A stretch of 64,000 bases of DNA from Rhodopseudomonas telluris (lineage in GTDB: Bacteria; Pseudomonadota; Alphaproteobacteria; Rhizobiales; Xanthobacteraceae), in assembly GCF_042432815.1 (NCBI RefSeq), contig NZ_JBHLWM010000011.1:62001-126000 (forward strand), given 5' to 3'. Below, piece by piece: positions 1-8,870 of the stretch. Made by a program: the position numbers and the translations under genes. The stretch's first letter is position 1. Every line of letters starts with the position of its first letter. The notes beneath the pieces were generated by a model. It was given only the letters and a program-made list of their open reading frames with translations. It ran no database searches and was not told where the DNA came from.

Positions 1-2
1 GC

Positions 3-518
3 GGCCAGGCCACCGACCTGCTCGATCCGCGGTTTCCGCTGCACGCCACTGGCCGCGGCGGCCAGCTCACCTATCACGGGCCCGGCCAGCGGGTGGCCTA
101 CGTGATGCTGGACCTGAAGCGCCGCCGGCCCGACGTGCGCGCCTATGTCGCCGCGCTCGAGCAATGGATCATCGCCACGCTGGACGCCTTCAACGTCCGC
201 GGCGAGCGGCGCGAGGACCGCGTCGGCGTCTGGGTCGCGCGACCCGACAAGGGCGTCGGCTTCGAGGACAAGATCGCGGCGATCGGCGTCCGGCTGAAAC
301 GCTGGGTGTCGCTGCACGGCATCGCCATCAATGTCGAACCCGACCTCAGCCATTTCGCCGCGATCGTGCCCTGCGGGATCAGCGACCCGCGCTACGGCGT
401 CACCAGCCTGGTCGATCTCGGCCTCCCGGTGACCATGCCCGATGTGGACCTCGCACTCCGCGCGGCGTTCACCGACATCTTCGGCGCAACGACCGACGCG
501 CCGCCCGCCTCCGCCTAA
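3..518 (+). CDS. lipB: Octanoyl-[acyl carrier protein]:protein transferase LipB, 5' end missing
   Basis: LipB moves the octanoyl group from acyl carrier protein to a lysine on lipoyl domains of 2-oxoacid dehydrogenases and the glycine cleavage H protein, in the cytoplasm. The reading frame is open from base 3, so the start lies before the window; about 171 residues are visible of a usual 210-250. Visible hallmarks are the RGGQ-x-TYHGPGQ block at the beginning, the DKIAAIG lysine that acts as general base in the family, the SLHGIAINV strand, and the PCGI segment whose cysteine is the acyl-accepting nucleophile. Both catalytic residues are intact, so the gene looks functional. The C-terminal tail is short and alanine rich. 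Confidence 0.95.
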   Translation, partial: GQATDLLDPRFPLHATGRGGQLTYHGPGQRVAYVMLDLKRRRPDVRAYVAALEQWIIATLDAFNVRGERREDRVGVWVARPDKGVGFEDKIAAIGVRLKRWVSLHGIAINVEPDLSHFAAIVPCGISDPRYGVTSLVDLGLPVTMPDVDLALRAAFTDIFGATTDAPPASA

Positions 519-801
519 CGTCGACGCGGCGTAGTCGTCGGCGGCTCCTTTCCGACCAACACTGGGCACGTCCGCCGCGACACTCGAAAGAGTTTTGATC
601 GGCGCGACCGGCGTATCATTTCGCTCGGAAATTTCCCGACACTTACAATCTCACCGGCGTCCGGCAACTGATTCCTAAGAATGATGAGCAGCGCCGGTGG
701 CGCCCGGCGAACAACAACGCTTTGCTCACTTTCGATGAGTACTCCATACGGGGAGTTCCTATCGAGGAACCTCGTAGATTCCGCAGGGATCAGGACTGAC
801 G
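519..801. promoter_or_regulatory. Intergenic region upstream of the c-di-GMP gene, with inverted repeats
   Basis: This 283-base gap between lipB and the GGDEF/EAL gene holds no credible gene. Two overlapping small inverted repeats sit 27-47 bases before the start codon: GTTCCT-ATCG-AGGAAC at 755-770 and CGAGG-AA-CCTCG at 763-774. They could be an operator or a leader hairpin for the downstream gene. No clear sigma-70 or EcfG-type promoter was recognised. Confidence 0.35.
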
Positions 802-3453
802 ATGAGCAGCAGCGATGACTTCAACGAGGATCCGGCGATCCGCCTCGCCGCGCTCGAACAATCGAGCGAGGCCGTGGTCATCGTCGATAGTCATCGTCAC
901 GTTCGTTACTTCAACGAAGCAGCGGAGTCGGTCTGGGGCGTAAACCGCTCCGAAGTACTTGGCTGCGACGTCGGCTCGCTCGGTCTTGGCACCATGCCTG
1001 CGCAGCCCGGCGCACCGGCAGCTGCGTGCGGCGCCACCTGTGATCGCGAACGCGAAATCGAGATCGGGCGCAAGGACGGCAGCCACATTCGCGCGGCGAT
1101 GTCGGTGTCGCACATCAAATTCGGCTGCGAAGGCTGTACGATCGCCTTTGTCCGCGACATCACCCGCGAAGTCGAGCGGCGTGAGGAAATGTCCCTCCTC
1201 ACCGCGATATCCGACCGGACCAGCCGTGCCGTCGTCGTCACCGATCACGAACAAACCATCGTGTACTCCAACGCGGCGTTCACCTCGCTGTTCGGGTATT
1301 CCGCCGATGAAGCGAAGGGCCGCCACGCCAATGAGCTGCTGACCGGGCGCTACACGGATCCGGTCGCACTGGACAATCTGAAAACCTGGACCCTCGACGA
1401 CAACGGCGGCGAGCAGGAGCTTCTGCTCTACGACAAGAACGGCGATGAGATCTGGGTGCAGGCCGAGGCCAAGGCGCTGCGCAACCCGCGGGGCCAGATG
1501 CGGCACGCTTTCGCGATGCTGACCGACATTTCGGAATCAAAACAGCTCCGCTCGCTGCAGCAATTGACGCTTGCGGCGCTGGCCGACGAGATTCCGATCG
1601 CGGAGATCGCCGACCGGCTGTGCCGGCAGGTGGAGATGATCGCGCCGGACGTCGTCTCATCCCTCCTGCACATCGATTCCGCCGGACTGATCCACCCGCT
1701 CGGGGGGCCAAGTCTGCCGACGGACTACTCACAAGCCCTCGACGGAGTGCCGATCGGGCCGGACGTCGGCTCGTGCGGCGCAGCAGCCTACTTTGGCGAG
1801 CCGGTGCTCTCGATCGATCTGGAAAATGACCCGCGCTGGCAACCTTACAACGCACGTCCGCTCGCCGTCGGTCTGCGCGCCTGCTGGTCGTCACCGATCA
1901 AGTCCAAGGACGGGCGAGTGATCGGCACCTTCGCCTTTTATTTCCGTGAATGCCGGGCGCCGAGCCGCTGGCATCAGCGCATCATCGAGGCCGTCGTCGA
2001 TCTCGGCGCGCTCGCGATCGAACGCAAGGAATCGAGCGCGCAGATCGCCCGTCTCGCCTATCACGACATGCTCACGGGCCTGCCCAACCGGGCGCGCCTG
2101 CGCGACCTGATCGCCGAGGCGACCGAGGCCTGTCCGGCCGGCGAGCATGTCGCGCTGGCGTTTCTCGACGTCGACAATTTCAAGGACGTCAACGACACGC
2201 TCGGCCATTCGGCAGGCGACGAATTCCTCGTGGAGTTCACGCGGCGCCTCCGCGAACAGGTGCAGCCTGGAGATATGCTCGGCCGGCTCGGCGGCGATGA
2301 GTTCGTCGTCGTGATGCCCAATCGCGACGCGGCCGCGGCCGGGCGGATCGCAGAACGTCTTTCAGAAGCGCTGACGTTGCCGCTGCGGATCGGAACCAGG
2401 CATGTGCCGATGTCCGCCAGCATCGGCATCAGCCTGTACCCGGACAACGCCACCGATCTCGACACGCTGATCCGGCAGGCCGACACGGCGATGTATCAGG
2501 CCAAGCGCGCCGGGCGCTCCACCTATCGCTTCTTCAGTGCCGAGATGAACGGACTGGCCGAAGAACGGATGGCTTATACGGCGGCGCTGCGCCGGGCGGT
2601 GGCGCAGGACGGATTGGAACTGCGCTATCAGCCGCAGATCAGCACGACCGACGGCGCCATCCACGGTGTGGAGGCACTTGCGCGCTGGTGCGATCCGCTC
2701 CTCGGTGAAATTTCGCCAGCGAAGTTCATCCCGCTCGCCGAAGAGTGTGGACTGATCGACCAGATCGCGCTGTGGTCGATCCGCGCGGCCTGCCGACAGA
2801 TGCAGATGTGGCGTCAGCAGGGATTGGATATCCCCTCCGTCTCGGTCAACCTGTCGCCGATCAATTTCCAGAACGCCAACCTGCCCTCCGTGGTGGCGGA
2901 CAGCCTGGCCGAGCACGACCTGCCGCCCGAGGTGCTGATGCTCGAAGTTACCGAGGGCGTCCTGGAGAAAGAGCGCTCGCGCGCGCTGGCGACGATGACG
3001 GCGCTGCGTGCTCTCGGCGTTGGCCTGTCGCTCGACGATTTCGGCACCGGCTATTCGAGCCTCAGCCGGCTGGCGCAACTGCCGATCCGGGAATTGAAGA
3101 TCGACCGTGGTTTCATGAGCGACGTCGAGAGCGACGACAATACGCGGGCGATTGTCACCACCGTGGTTCGTGTCGGCCAGAGCCTTCGGCTGACCGTGAT
3201 CGCCGAGGGCGTCGAAACCGAAGGCCAGCTCGCGCTCCTGACCGAACTCGGCTGCGACGTCGTGCAGGGCTTTCTCTACGCGCCGGCGCTGCTGCCCGGC
3301 GAACTTGAGCGCTGGCTGCTCGACTACACGGCGCGGCGCGCGAGCGCGATGGCACGGCGGCTCAATCGCGCTGTGTTGCCGCAGGCGCAGGAGGCGTCTC
3401 ACCTCGCCGCAGCGCGGCGACAGGACGACAGCAGCCACGCTTTGCAGCACTGA
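802..3453 (+). CDS. PAS-PAS-GAF-GGDEF-EAL cyclic-di-GMP protein (DosP-like architecture)
   Basis: This 883-residue soluble protein is predicted to make and/or break cyclic-di-GMP. Order of domains: PAS1 (about 10-125), PAS2 (about 135-245), GAF (about 260-405), GGDEF (about 415-575, signature GGDEF at 496-500) and EAL (about 585-840, EAL at 623-625, with the DDFGTGYSSL loop). Both catalytic signatures are intact. The RxxD inhibitory site normally just before GGDEF is absent (QPGD there). The arrangement matches E. coli DosP, whose PAS1 binds haem. Here PAS1 instead has five cysteines: C55, C76, C80, C109 and C112, the last two as CxxC. No transmembrane segment is visible. The ATG follows a modest purine-rich site. 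The stop lies 13 bases from the stop of the convergent hybrid kinase. Input signal is unknown; redox or metal sensing is an inference. Confidence 0.9.
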   Translation: MSSSDDFNEDPAIRLAALEQSSEAVVIVDSHRHVRYFNEAAESVWGVNRSEVLGCDVGSLGLGTMPAQPGAPAAACGATCDREREIEIGRKDGSHIRAAMSVSHIKFGCEGCTIAFVRDITREVERREEMSLLTAISDRTSRAVVVTDHEQTIVYSNAAFTSLFGYSADEAKGRHANELLTGRYTDPVALDNLKTWTLDDNGGEQELLLYDKNGDEIWVQAEAKALRNPRGQMRHAFAMLTDISESKQLRSLQQLTLAALADEIPIAEIADRLCRQVEMIAPDVVSSLLHIDSAGLIHPLGGPSLPTDYSQALDGVPIGPDVGSCGAAAYFGEPVLSIDLENDPRWQPYNARPLAVGLRACWSSPIKSKDGRVIGTFAFYFRECRAPSRWHQRIIEAVVDLGALAIERKESSAQIARLAYHDMLTGLPNRARLRDLIAEATEACPAGEHVALAFLDVDNFKDVNDTLGHSAGDEFLVEFTRRLREQVQPGDMLGRLGGDEFVVVMPNRDAAAAGRIAERLSEALTLPLRIGTRHVPMSASIGISLYPDNATDLDTLIRQADTAMYQAKRAGRSTYRFFSAEMNGLAEERMAYTAALRRAVAQDGLELRYQPQISTTDGAIHGVEALARWCDPLLGEISPAKFIPLAEECGLIDQIALWSIRAACRQMQMWRQQGLDIPSVSVNLSPINFQNANLPSVVADSLAEHDLPPEVLMLEVTEGVLEKERSRALATMTALRALGVGLSLDDFGTGYSSLSRLAQLPIRELKIDRGFMSDVESDDNTRAIVTTVVRVGQSLRLTVIAEGVETEGQLALLTELGCDVVQGFLYAPALLPGELERWLLDYTARRASAMARRLNRAVLPQAQEASHLAAARRQDDSSHALQH

Positions 3454-3466
3454 TGACGGGCAGAGT

Positions 3467-6049
3467 TTATTTCGCGATCAGCTCGCGGATGCGCGCCGCC
3501 AGGGTGTCCACGGCGAACGGCTTCGTCAGCACCGCCATGCCAGGCTCGAGCTGACCGTTGTTGAGCAACGCATTCTCGGCGAAACCGGTGATGAACAGCA
3601 CGTTGAGGTCCGGCCGGGTCTCCCGCGCGGCGTCGGCCAATTGGCGGCCGTTCATGCCGCCCGGCAGTCCGACATCAGTGACCAGCAGGTCGATCCGCGC
3701 ATCGGATTGCAGCACCTTCAGCCCGGCGACGCTGTCGGCGGCTTCGAGCGCGCTGTAGCCGAGATCGCCCAGCACGTCGGCGACCAGCATCCGTACCGTC
3801 GGCTCGTCGTCGACGATCAGGACCGTCTCGCCCGCCTCGGCAAACGAGATCAGACTGGAGTCCGGACTGCGCTCGTCGTCCTCCGCCTCGCCGCGGTGGC
3901 GCGGCAGATAGATGCAGACCATCGTGCCTTCGCCGACTTCCGAATAGATCCGCACCTGGCCGCCGGATTGCTGCGCGAAGCCGTAGATCATCGACAGGCC
4001 GAGCCCGGTGCCCTGCCCGATCGGCTTGGTGGTGAAGAACGGATCGAACGCCTTGGCGATGACGTCGCGCGTCATTCCGGTCCCGGTGTCTGAGACGCAC
4101 AGCGACACGTATTGCCCCGTCGGGATGTCGTAGATCTTTGAATGCGCCCGATCGATCCAGCGATTGCCGGTCTCGATCGTGATCTTGCCGCCATCCGGCA
4201 TCGCGTCGCGGGCGTTGATGCACAGGTTCAGCAGCGCGCTCTCGAGCTGCGGCACGTCGACCAGCACCGCCCAGAGCCCTGTGGCGCCGACGTGCTGAAC
4301 CTCGATGCCCGGCCCCACCGTACGCTGGACGAGGTCCAGTATGCCGCTGACCAGCTTGTTGACGTTCGCCGCCGTCGGCGTCAGCGTCTGCCGCCGCGCG
4401 AAGGCCAGCAGCCGATGAGTCAGTGACGCCGCGCGCTTCACCGCGCCCTGCGCCGCAACCAGATATTTGTCGACGTCCTTGATCCGGCCCTGGCTGATGC
4501 GCGTCGCCATCAGTTCGAGGCTGCCGGAGATGCCGGCGAGCAGATTGTTGAAGTCGTGCGCCAGACCGCCGGTGAGCTGGCCAACCGCTTCCATCTTCTG
4601 CGACTGCCGTAGCTGCTCCTCGGAACGCATCAGCTCAGCGCGGCTTTCGGCGACGCGCTGCTCCAACGTCTCATTCAGAGCCCGCAGCTCAGCGATCGCG
4701 CGGTCCCGCTCCTCGACCAATGCACGGCGGTCGTCGACGTCGATCAGCACGCCCGGGAAGCTGAGCGCTGTGCCGTCGGGACCGAGATCAACGCGTCCAT
4801 TGGCCTCGAGCCAGTAGTACTTTCCGTCGGCACGGCGCACCCGATACTGATGGGCATACGGGCCGCCACGCCGGACCGCTTCGTCGATCGCCGCTGCGAG
4901 CCCGGCCTGATCGTCGGGATGAACGGTTTCGACGACCTGCGCGAGGCTGAGGCCGTCGCGGCCCTTGGCCGGGTCGAGACCGAACGAGCGCGCGAACGCC
5001 TCGTCGACGGTGAACCGGTCGCTCGGCAGATCCCACAACCAAGTGCCGATGATCGCGCCGGCAGCGAGCGCAAGTTGCACGCGCTGAACGTTCTCGCGCG
5101 CGATCTTCTCGCTCTCGCGCAGCGCCGCCTCGGCCTGCTTGCGCGAAGAGATGTCGCGAAACAGCACCGAGACCTGCCGTAGCTCCGGCGGCTCGATCCG
5201 CGTCGCGGAAACTTCGATGGTGCGTTTGACTGCGACGAATTCGCGCTCGAAATGGATGGGCTGCCCGGTGAGGAGAACGTTGCGATACAGCTCGGCCCAG
5301 CCATCGGCCTCGTCCGGCACCAGATCGCGCAGCGTGCGGCCGACGATGTTGGGAATGCCGGTCTGCTTCTCGTAGCCGGCATTGGCTTCGAGATGAACGT
5401 AGTCGCTCAGCGGCCCGTGCGGACCATCGAAGAATTCGATGATGCAGAAGCCGTCGTCGAGCGCTTCGAACAGTGCGCGATAGCGGGCTTCGCTGCGATC
5501 GACCGCGTCATTTGCCGCACTCTGCTCGCGGATCGCCTTCTGCAGTTTGGCGTTCGCCTCTTCGAGCGCCTTGCTGGCGAGCATCGACTCGGTGTTCTCG
5601 AGACAGCCGCCTAAAAAGCCCGCGACGGCGCCATCGTCGACGCGGACCGGGGTGTAGAAATAGGTGAACCAGGTGTCTTCGTCGTAGCCCCTACGCTGCA
5701 TCCGCAGCTGTAGATTCTGCTGCGACAATGCCTCACCCGCATAGGCGCGGGTGACGAGAGGCTCGAGGTCCGGCCAGATCTCCGGCCACACCTCGCGGAA
5801 GCTGCACCCCAGCGCCCGGGGATGCCGGTCGGCCAGTAGTTCCACGTAAGCATCGTTGTAAAGCAGCGTCTGCTGCGGACCCCAGACCACAAAGCACGGG
5901 ATCTTCGACGACAGCATCGTTGCCGTTGTGACCTGCAACGAAGGTGGCCAACGATCCGGAGCCCCAAGCGGAGTCGCGGCCCAGTCGTAGGCGTGCACAG
6001 CGGCGTGCATCCCGACCGAATTTGGCAAGCCAAAATGAGTTTCAGCCAC
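3467..6049 (-). CDS. Hybrid sensor histidine kinase with three PAS-like domains and a C-terminal receiver
   Basis: This 860-residue cytoplasmic kinase has no evident transmembrane segment. It carries PAS-like regions at about 15-155, 185-305 and 325-440, a coiled coil near 440-480, and a HisKA domain with phospho-acceptor His498 in the GGLAHDFNNLLAG motif. A HATPase domain follows (GTGLGLS box), then a receiver domain from about 735 with the acidic VDDE pair and the TDVGLPG phospho-accepting aspartate. The HDFNNLL subtype and attached receiver are typical of alphaproteobacterial blue-light or stress-type hybrid kinases, but the PAS domains lack an obvious NCRFLQ flavin-cysteine motif, so the signal is unknown. 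The frame opens with GTG at 6049 without a strong ribosome site; ATG at 6011 is an alternative. It converges on the c-di-GMP gene, suggesting they may share a signalling context. Confidence 0.88.
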   Translation of the reverse strand: MAETHFGLPNSVGMHAAVHAYDWAATPLGAPDRWPPSLQVTTATMLSSKIPCFVVWGPQQTLLYNDAYVELLADRHPRALGCSFREVWPEIWPDLEPLVTRAYAGEALSQQNLQLRMQRRGYDEDTWFTYFYTPVRVDDGAVAGFLGGCLENTESMLASKALEEANAKLQKAIREQSAANDAVDRSEARYRALFEALDDGFCIIEFFDGPHGPLSDYVHLEANAGYEKQTGIPNIVGRTLRDLVPDEADGWAELYRNVLLTGQPIHFEREFVAVKRTIEVSATRIEPPELRQVSVLFRDISSRKQAEAALRESEKIARENVQRVQLALAAGAIIGTWLWDLPSDRFTVDEAFARSFGLDPAKGRDGLSLAQVVETVHPDDQAGLAAAIDEAVRRGGPYAHQYRVRRADGKYYWLEANGRVDLGPDGTALSFPGVLIDVDDRRALVEERDRAIAELRALNETLEQRVAESRAELMRSEEQLRQSQKMEAVGQLTGGLAHDFNNLLAGISGSLELMATRISQGRIKDVDKYLVAAQGAVKRAASLTHRLLAFARRQTLTPTAANVNKLVSGILDLVQRTVGPGIEVQHVGATGLWAVLVDVPQLESALLNLCINARDAMPDGGKITIETGNRWIDRAHSKIYDIPTGQYVSLCVSDTGTGMTRDVIAKAFDPFFTTKPIGQGTGLGLSMIYGFAQQSGGQVRIYSEVGEGTMVCIYLPRHRGEAEDDERSPDSSLISFAEAGETVLIVDDEPTVRMLVADVLGDLGYSALEAADSVAGLKVLQSDARIDLLVTDVGLPGGMNGRQLADAARETRPDLNVLFITGFAENALLNNGQLEPGMAVLTKPFAVDTLAARIRELIAK

Positions 6050-6285
6050 GGTCGGCGTCTGACGTCATGAGTTCAGGGAGAGGCGCTGATCATTGATACT
6101 CAGGCGCGACCGAAAGCCATGCCGACCTGGGACTTACCCGACCGCGCCAGCCCCATAACGTTCGGCGTGCCGTTTCGTTGCATCTGCCATCAAAAAGAGT
6201 TGGTTGTCAAAACGCGAGCGCGTCTGCCGTGCAGCAGCCGTCCGCTGGTGATCCAGCCGGCCCAGCACGCCAGCGGCCACACCCG
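6050..6285. promoter_or_regulatory. Intergenic region between importer ATPase and hybrid kinase
   Basis: The 236 bases after the ATPase stop and before the kinase start hold no gene. The stretch probably contains the kinase promoter, but no confident -35/-10 pair or operator was identified. Confidence 0.3.
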
Positions 6286-7782
6286 TCAATGGATCGCCGC
6301 GTACATGATCTTTTCTTCGGTCGCGTCCAGGCAGGAGAATTCCTCGACCACCTTGCCCTGCCGGCTCACCAGGATCCGATCGGACAGGGCCAGGATCTCC
6401 GGCAGGTAGGACGAGATCACCACCACCGCCCGGCCCTCGTCGGCGAGGCGATTGATCAGCTCGTGAATCTCGACGATCGCGCCGACGTCGACGCCGCGGG
6501 TCGGCTCGTCGAAGATCACCACGCTCGGGTCCTGCACGAGCGATTTGGCGATCACCACCTTCTGTTGATTGCCGCCCGACAGCTCCACAACCTTGGCCTT
6601 GGGGCTGATGGCGCGGACGTTGAGCTGCTTGATCCAGCTCTCGCCGCTGGTCTGCGCCTCGCGCCGCGACAGCAGGAAGCGGCCGCGCGGAAACTTGGCG
6701 AGCAGGCCGAGATAGACGTTGCGGGCGATCGACATCGTCTCGAAGAAACCTTCGACCTTGCGGTCCTCGGTGATGTAGGCGATGCCGTCCTTCACGGCCG
6801 GGGCTGGGACGCGATAACGCACCGGCTCGCCGCGCAGCAGAATCTCGCCGCCGTGGAACAGGTCCCGCTTCAGCACGCCGGCAGCGATCTTGAAGGTCTC
6901 GGTACGCCCTGCCCCGACCAGCCCGAACACGCCGGTGATCTGGCCGGCGAAGATCGACAGCGAATTGTTCTTCACCATCGGCGCCAACTTCAGATTCTGG
7001 ATCGTCAGCATCCGCTCACCGGCGGGACGCACCGTGGTCTTGCGCTTGCCATACAGCGTGTTCGAGAGGTCGCGGCCGACCATCGCCTGGACGATGCGGT
7101 CGCGGTCGAAATTGCGCGCATCGTCGGTGACCACGTGCTTGCTATCGCGCAGCACGGTGATGCGGTCCGCCAGCAGCAGCGCCTCTTCGAGCGCGTGCGA
7201 GATGAACACGATCGAGACGCCGCGTTTCTTCAAGTCGCGCACCAGATCGAAGAAGTACTTCTTCTCCTCCGGCGTCAGCGTCGCGGTCGGCTCGTCGAAG
7301 ATGATTACCTTGGCCTGATGCAGCACCGCGCGGGCGATCTCGACCATCTGCTTCTGCGCCGCGCCGAGCATCCCGACTGTCGCGGTCGGCGTCACGTCGA
7401 AATTTAGCGATTGCAGGAATTGCTGGGCGGCGATGTAGATGCCGCGCAGCCGGTTGTAGAATTTCTCCTGGCCGAGAAACAGATTCTGCGCCACCGTCAT
7501 GGTCGGCACCAGGCTGTTCTCCTGAAACACCATGCCGATGCCGAGATGCCGCGCTTCGAGCGGCGTCTTGGGCGCCACCTCCTTGCCGTCGACCAGCATG
7601 GTGCCCGAGGTCAGCGTCACCACGCCGGCCATCGCCTTGGTCAGCGTCGACTTGCCAGCGCCGTTCTCGCCGACCAGCGCGTGGATCTCGCCGCGACGGA
7701 GTTGAAAATCGACGCCATCGATCGCCGGCACGCCGGAATACAGCTTGGTCGCCTTGCGAAATTCCAGAACGTTGTCCGTCAT
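6286..7782 (-). CDS. Sugar-type ABC importer ATPase with two nucleotide-binding domains (RbsA-like)
   Basis: The 498-residue protein energises the importer of this operon at the inner face of the membrane. NBD1 has Walker A GENGAGKST and Walker B IIFDEP with a variant signature (LGAAQKQ). NBD2 has the degenerate P-loop GLVGAGRTE usual in RbsA-type proteins, a canonical LSGGNQQK signature and VVIFDEPTRGVDVGA. Length and the strong/weak site asymmetry match RbsA/MglA/XylG. The frame is open far upstream, but the true start is the ATG at 7782 (MTDNVLEF), whose ATGA overlaps the stop of the propeller gene, indicating translational coupling. It is the last gene of the five-gene operon. Substrate cannot be read from the ATPase. 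Confidence 0.93.
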   Translation of the reverse strand: MTDNVLEFRKATKLYSGVPAIDGVDFQLRRGEIHALVGENGAGKSTLTKAMAGVVTLTSGTMLVDGKEVAPKTPLEARHLGIGMVFQENSLVPTMTVAQNLFLGQEKFYNRLRGIYIAAQQFLQSLNFDVTPTATVGMLGAAQKQMVEIARAVLHQAKVIIFDEPTATLTPEEKKYFFDLVRDLKKRGVSIVFISHALEEALLLADRITVLRDSKHVVTDDARNFDRDRIVQAMVGRDLSNTLYGKRKTTVRPAGERMLTIQNLKLAPMVKNNSLSIFAGQITGVFGLVGAGRTETFKIAAGVLKRDLFHGGEILLRGEPVRYRVPAPAVKDGIAYITEDRKVEGFFETMSIARNVYLGLLAKFPRGRFLLSRREAQTSGESWIKQLNVRAISPKAKVVELSGGNQQKVVIAKSLVQDPSVVIFDEPTRGVDVGAIVEIHELINRLADEGRAVVVISSYLPEILALSDRILVSRQGKVVEEFSCLDATEEKIMYAAIH

Positions 7783-8870
7783 GCGCCGGCCTCGGCTTGA
7801 ATGTCGGAGAGTTTCAGCCGCAGCAGCCGTCCCGGCCCCTTGGCCAGCACGTAAAGGCTGTCGGCCATCTGCACCGCCGCGACAACGCCGTGGTTGCTGC
7901 CGTCGACGCGGCTGTGCAGCGAATACAGCGGCGCGTAGTCGGCGCCGAGCCGGACCACGAGCCCATAGGAACGCGGCGGCGCCCACGGCTTGATGATGCC
8001 CATGGTCTTGAGATGCGCGCCCTGCATCGGTTCGCGGAACGAGTGCCCGGCGGTCAGCCGCGGCACGATCCAGAACTCCGGATCGATCTCCGCCATCATG
8101 CGTCGGCAATACGCCGCCTCGCGCAACACGAACTCGATCAGTTGGGTCCGCGCCGTAAAGGCAGTCATCCAGAACCCGCCGCCGGCTACAGGCGACAGTC
8201 GCGACGGATAAACCGGAAGATGGTCGAACACCGGCTTGATGTCGCCTTTGGCGCTGACGGCGATCAAGCGATGGCGCCAGCTCTCGCTCACCAGCGTCGT
8301 GTCGCCCGACGCCGCCGCGCCGAAGGCGTAGCGCAGGCCTGTCGCGCGGACTTCGATCTTGCGCGATGCCGGATCGATCGACAGCAGCCGGCCGCTGCGG
8401 CCGCGGCTGAGCAGATCGCGGCCCCACTCGGCATAGGGCAACTCGGTCGAGCCGTCGGTCGCGAGTAGCGCGCCGTTCCGGCCGGGTGCCAAAGCGTTGA
8501 CGGCGGTCATGCCGGCGCCGCTGATGACGACATCGCCGGCATCGCCCGGTGCGAACACCCGCACCTCGCGCCCCGCCAACGCCACCGCAAGCCGGCCATC
8601 CGGCAGCACGCACAGCGCCGTCAGCTGCTGATCGAACTGCCGCACCGGAACCACCGACGCGCCATCCAGCCGCAGCACGGCGTTGCCATCGGCGACGAAA
8701 AGCGTGCTGCCATCGGTCGCGAGATCTTCGGCGCCACGGAGCGTCGCGACGACCTCTGCGTGCTCGAGAGTCTGGTTCGGCTTCAGCGCGCCATCGAACG
8801 GCGGCACCGTGATGGCGCCCTCGCCGCGGCCGAGGAAGCGATGCGCGAATTCGCGAAGCGCCGGGATCAT
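7779..8870 (-). CDS. Free-standing beta-propeller protein of the SMP-30 / strictosidine-synthase-like (APMAP) type
   Basis: This 363-residue protein has no signal peptide or membrane segment, so it should be cytoplasmic. Its blades show repeated LATDGSTLFVADG, LCVLPDGRLAVA and LLSIDPASRKIEV patterns. The second half parallels the C-terminal domain of the neighbouring permease fusion: a GRLLSIDP strand, a long insert with W and RLTAGHSFREPMQG, then a terminal DSLYVLAKGPGRLLRL blade like the EHRGHLYLGG blade of APMAP-type proteins. The family hydrolyses lactones or esters (gluconolactonase, paraoxonase-like), so a lactonase or esterase acting on imported substrate is the best guess. Start ATG at 8870 overlaps the fusion gene's stop by four bases (ATGA), and its own stop overlaps the ATPase start the same way. 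The exact substrate is unknown. Confidence 0.75.
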   Translation of the reverse strand: MIPALREFAHRFLGRGEGAITVPPFDGALKPNQTLEHAEVVATLRGAEDLATDGSTLFVADGNAVLRLDGASVVPVRQFDQQLTALCVLPDGRLAVALAGREVRVFAPGDAGDVVISGAGMTAVNALAPGRNGALLATDGSTELPYAEWGRDLLSRGRSGRLLSIDPASRKIEVRATGLRYAFGAAASGDTTLVSESWRHRLIAVSAKGDIKPVFDHLPVYPSRLSPVAGGGFWMTAFTARTQLIEFVLREAAYCRRMMAEIDPEFWIVPRLTAGHSFREPMQGAHLKTMGIIKPWAPPRSYGLVVRLGADYAPLYSLHSRVDGSNHGVVAAVQMADSLYVLAKGPGRLLRLKLSDIQAEAGA

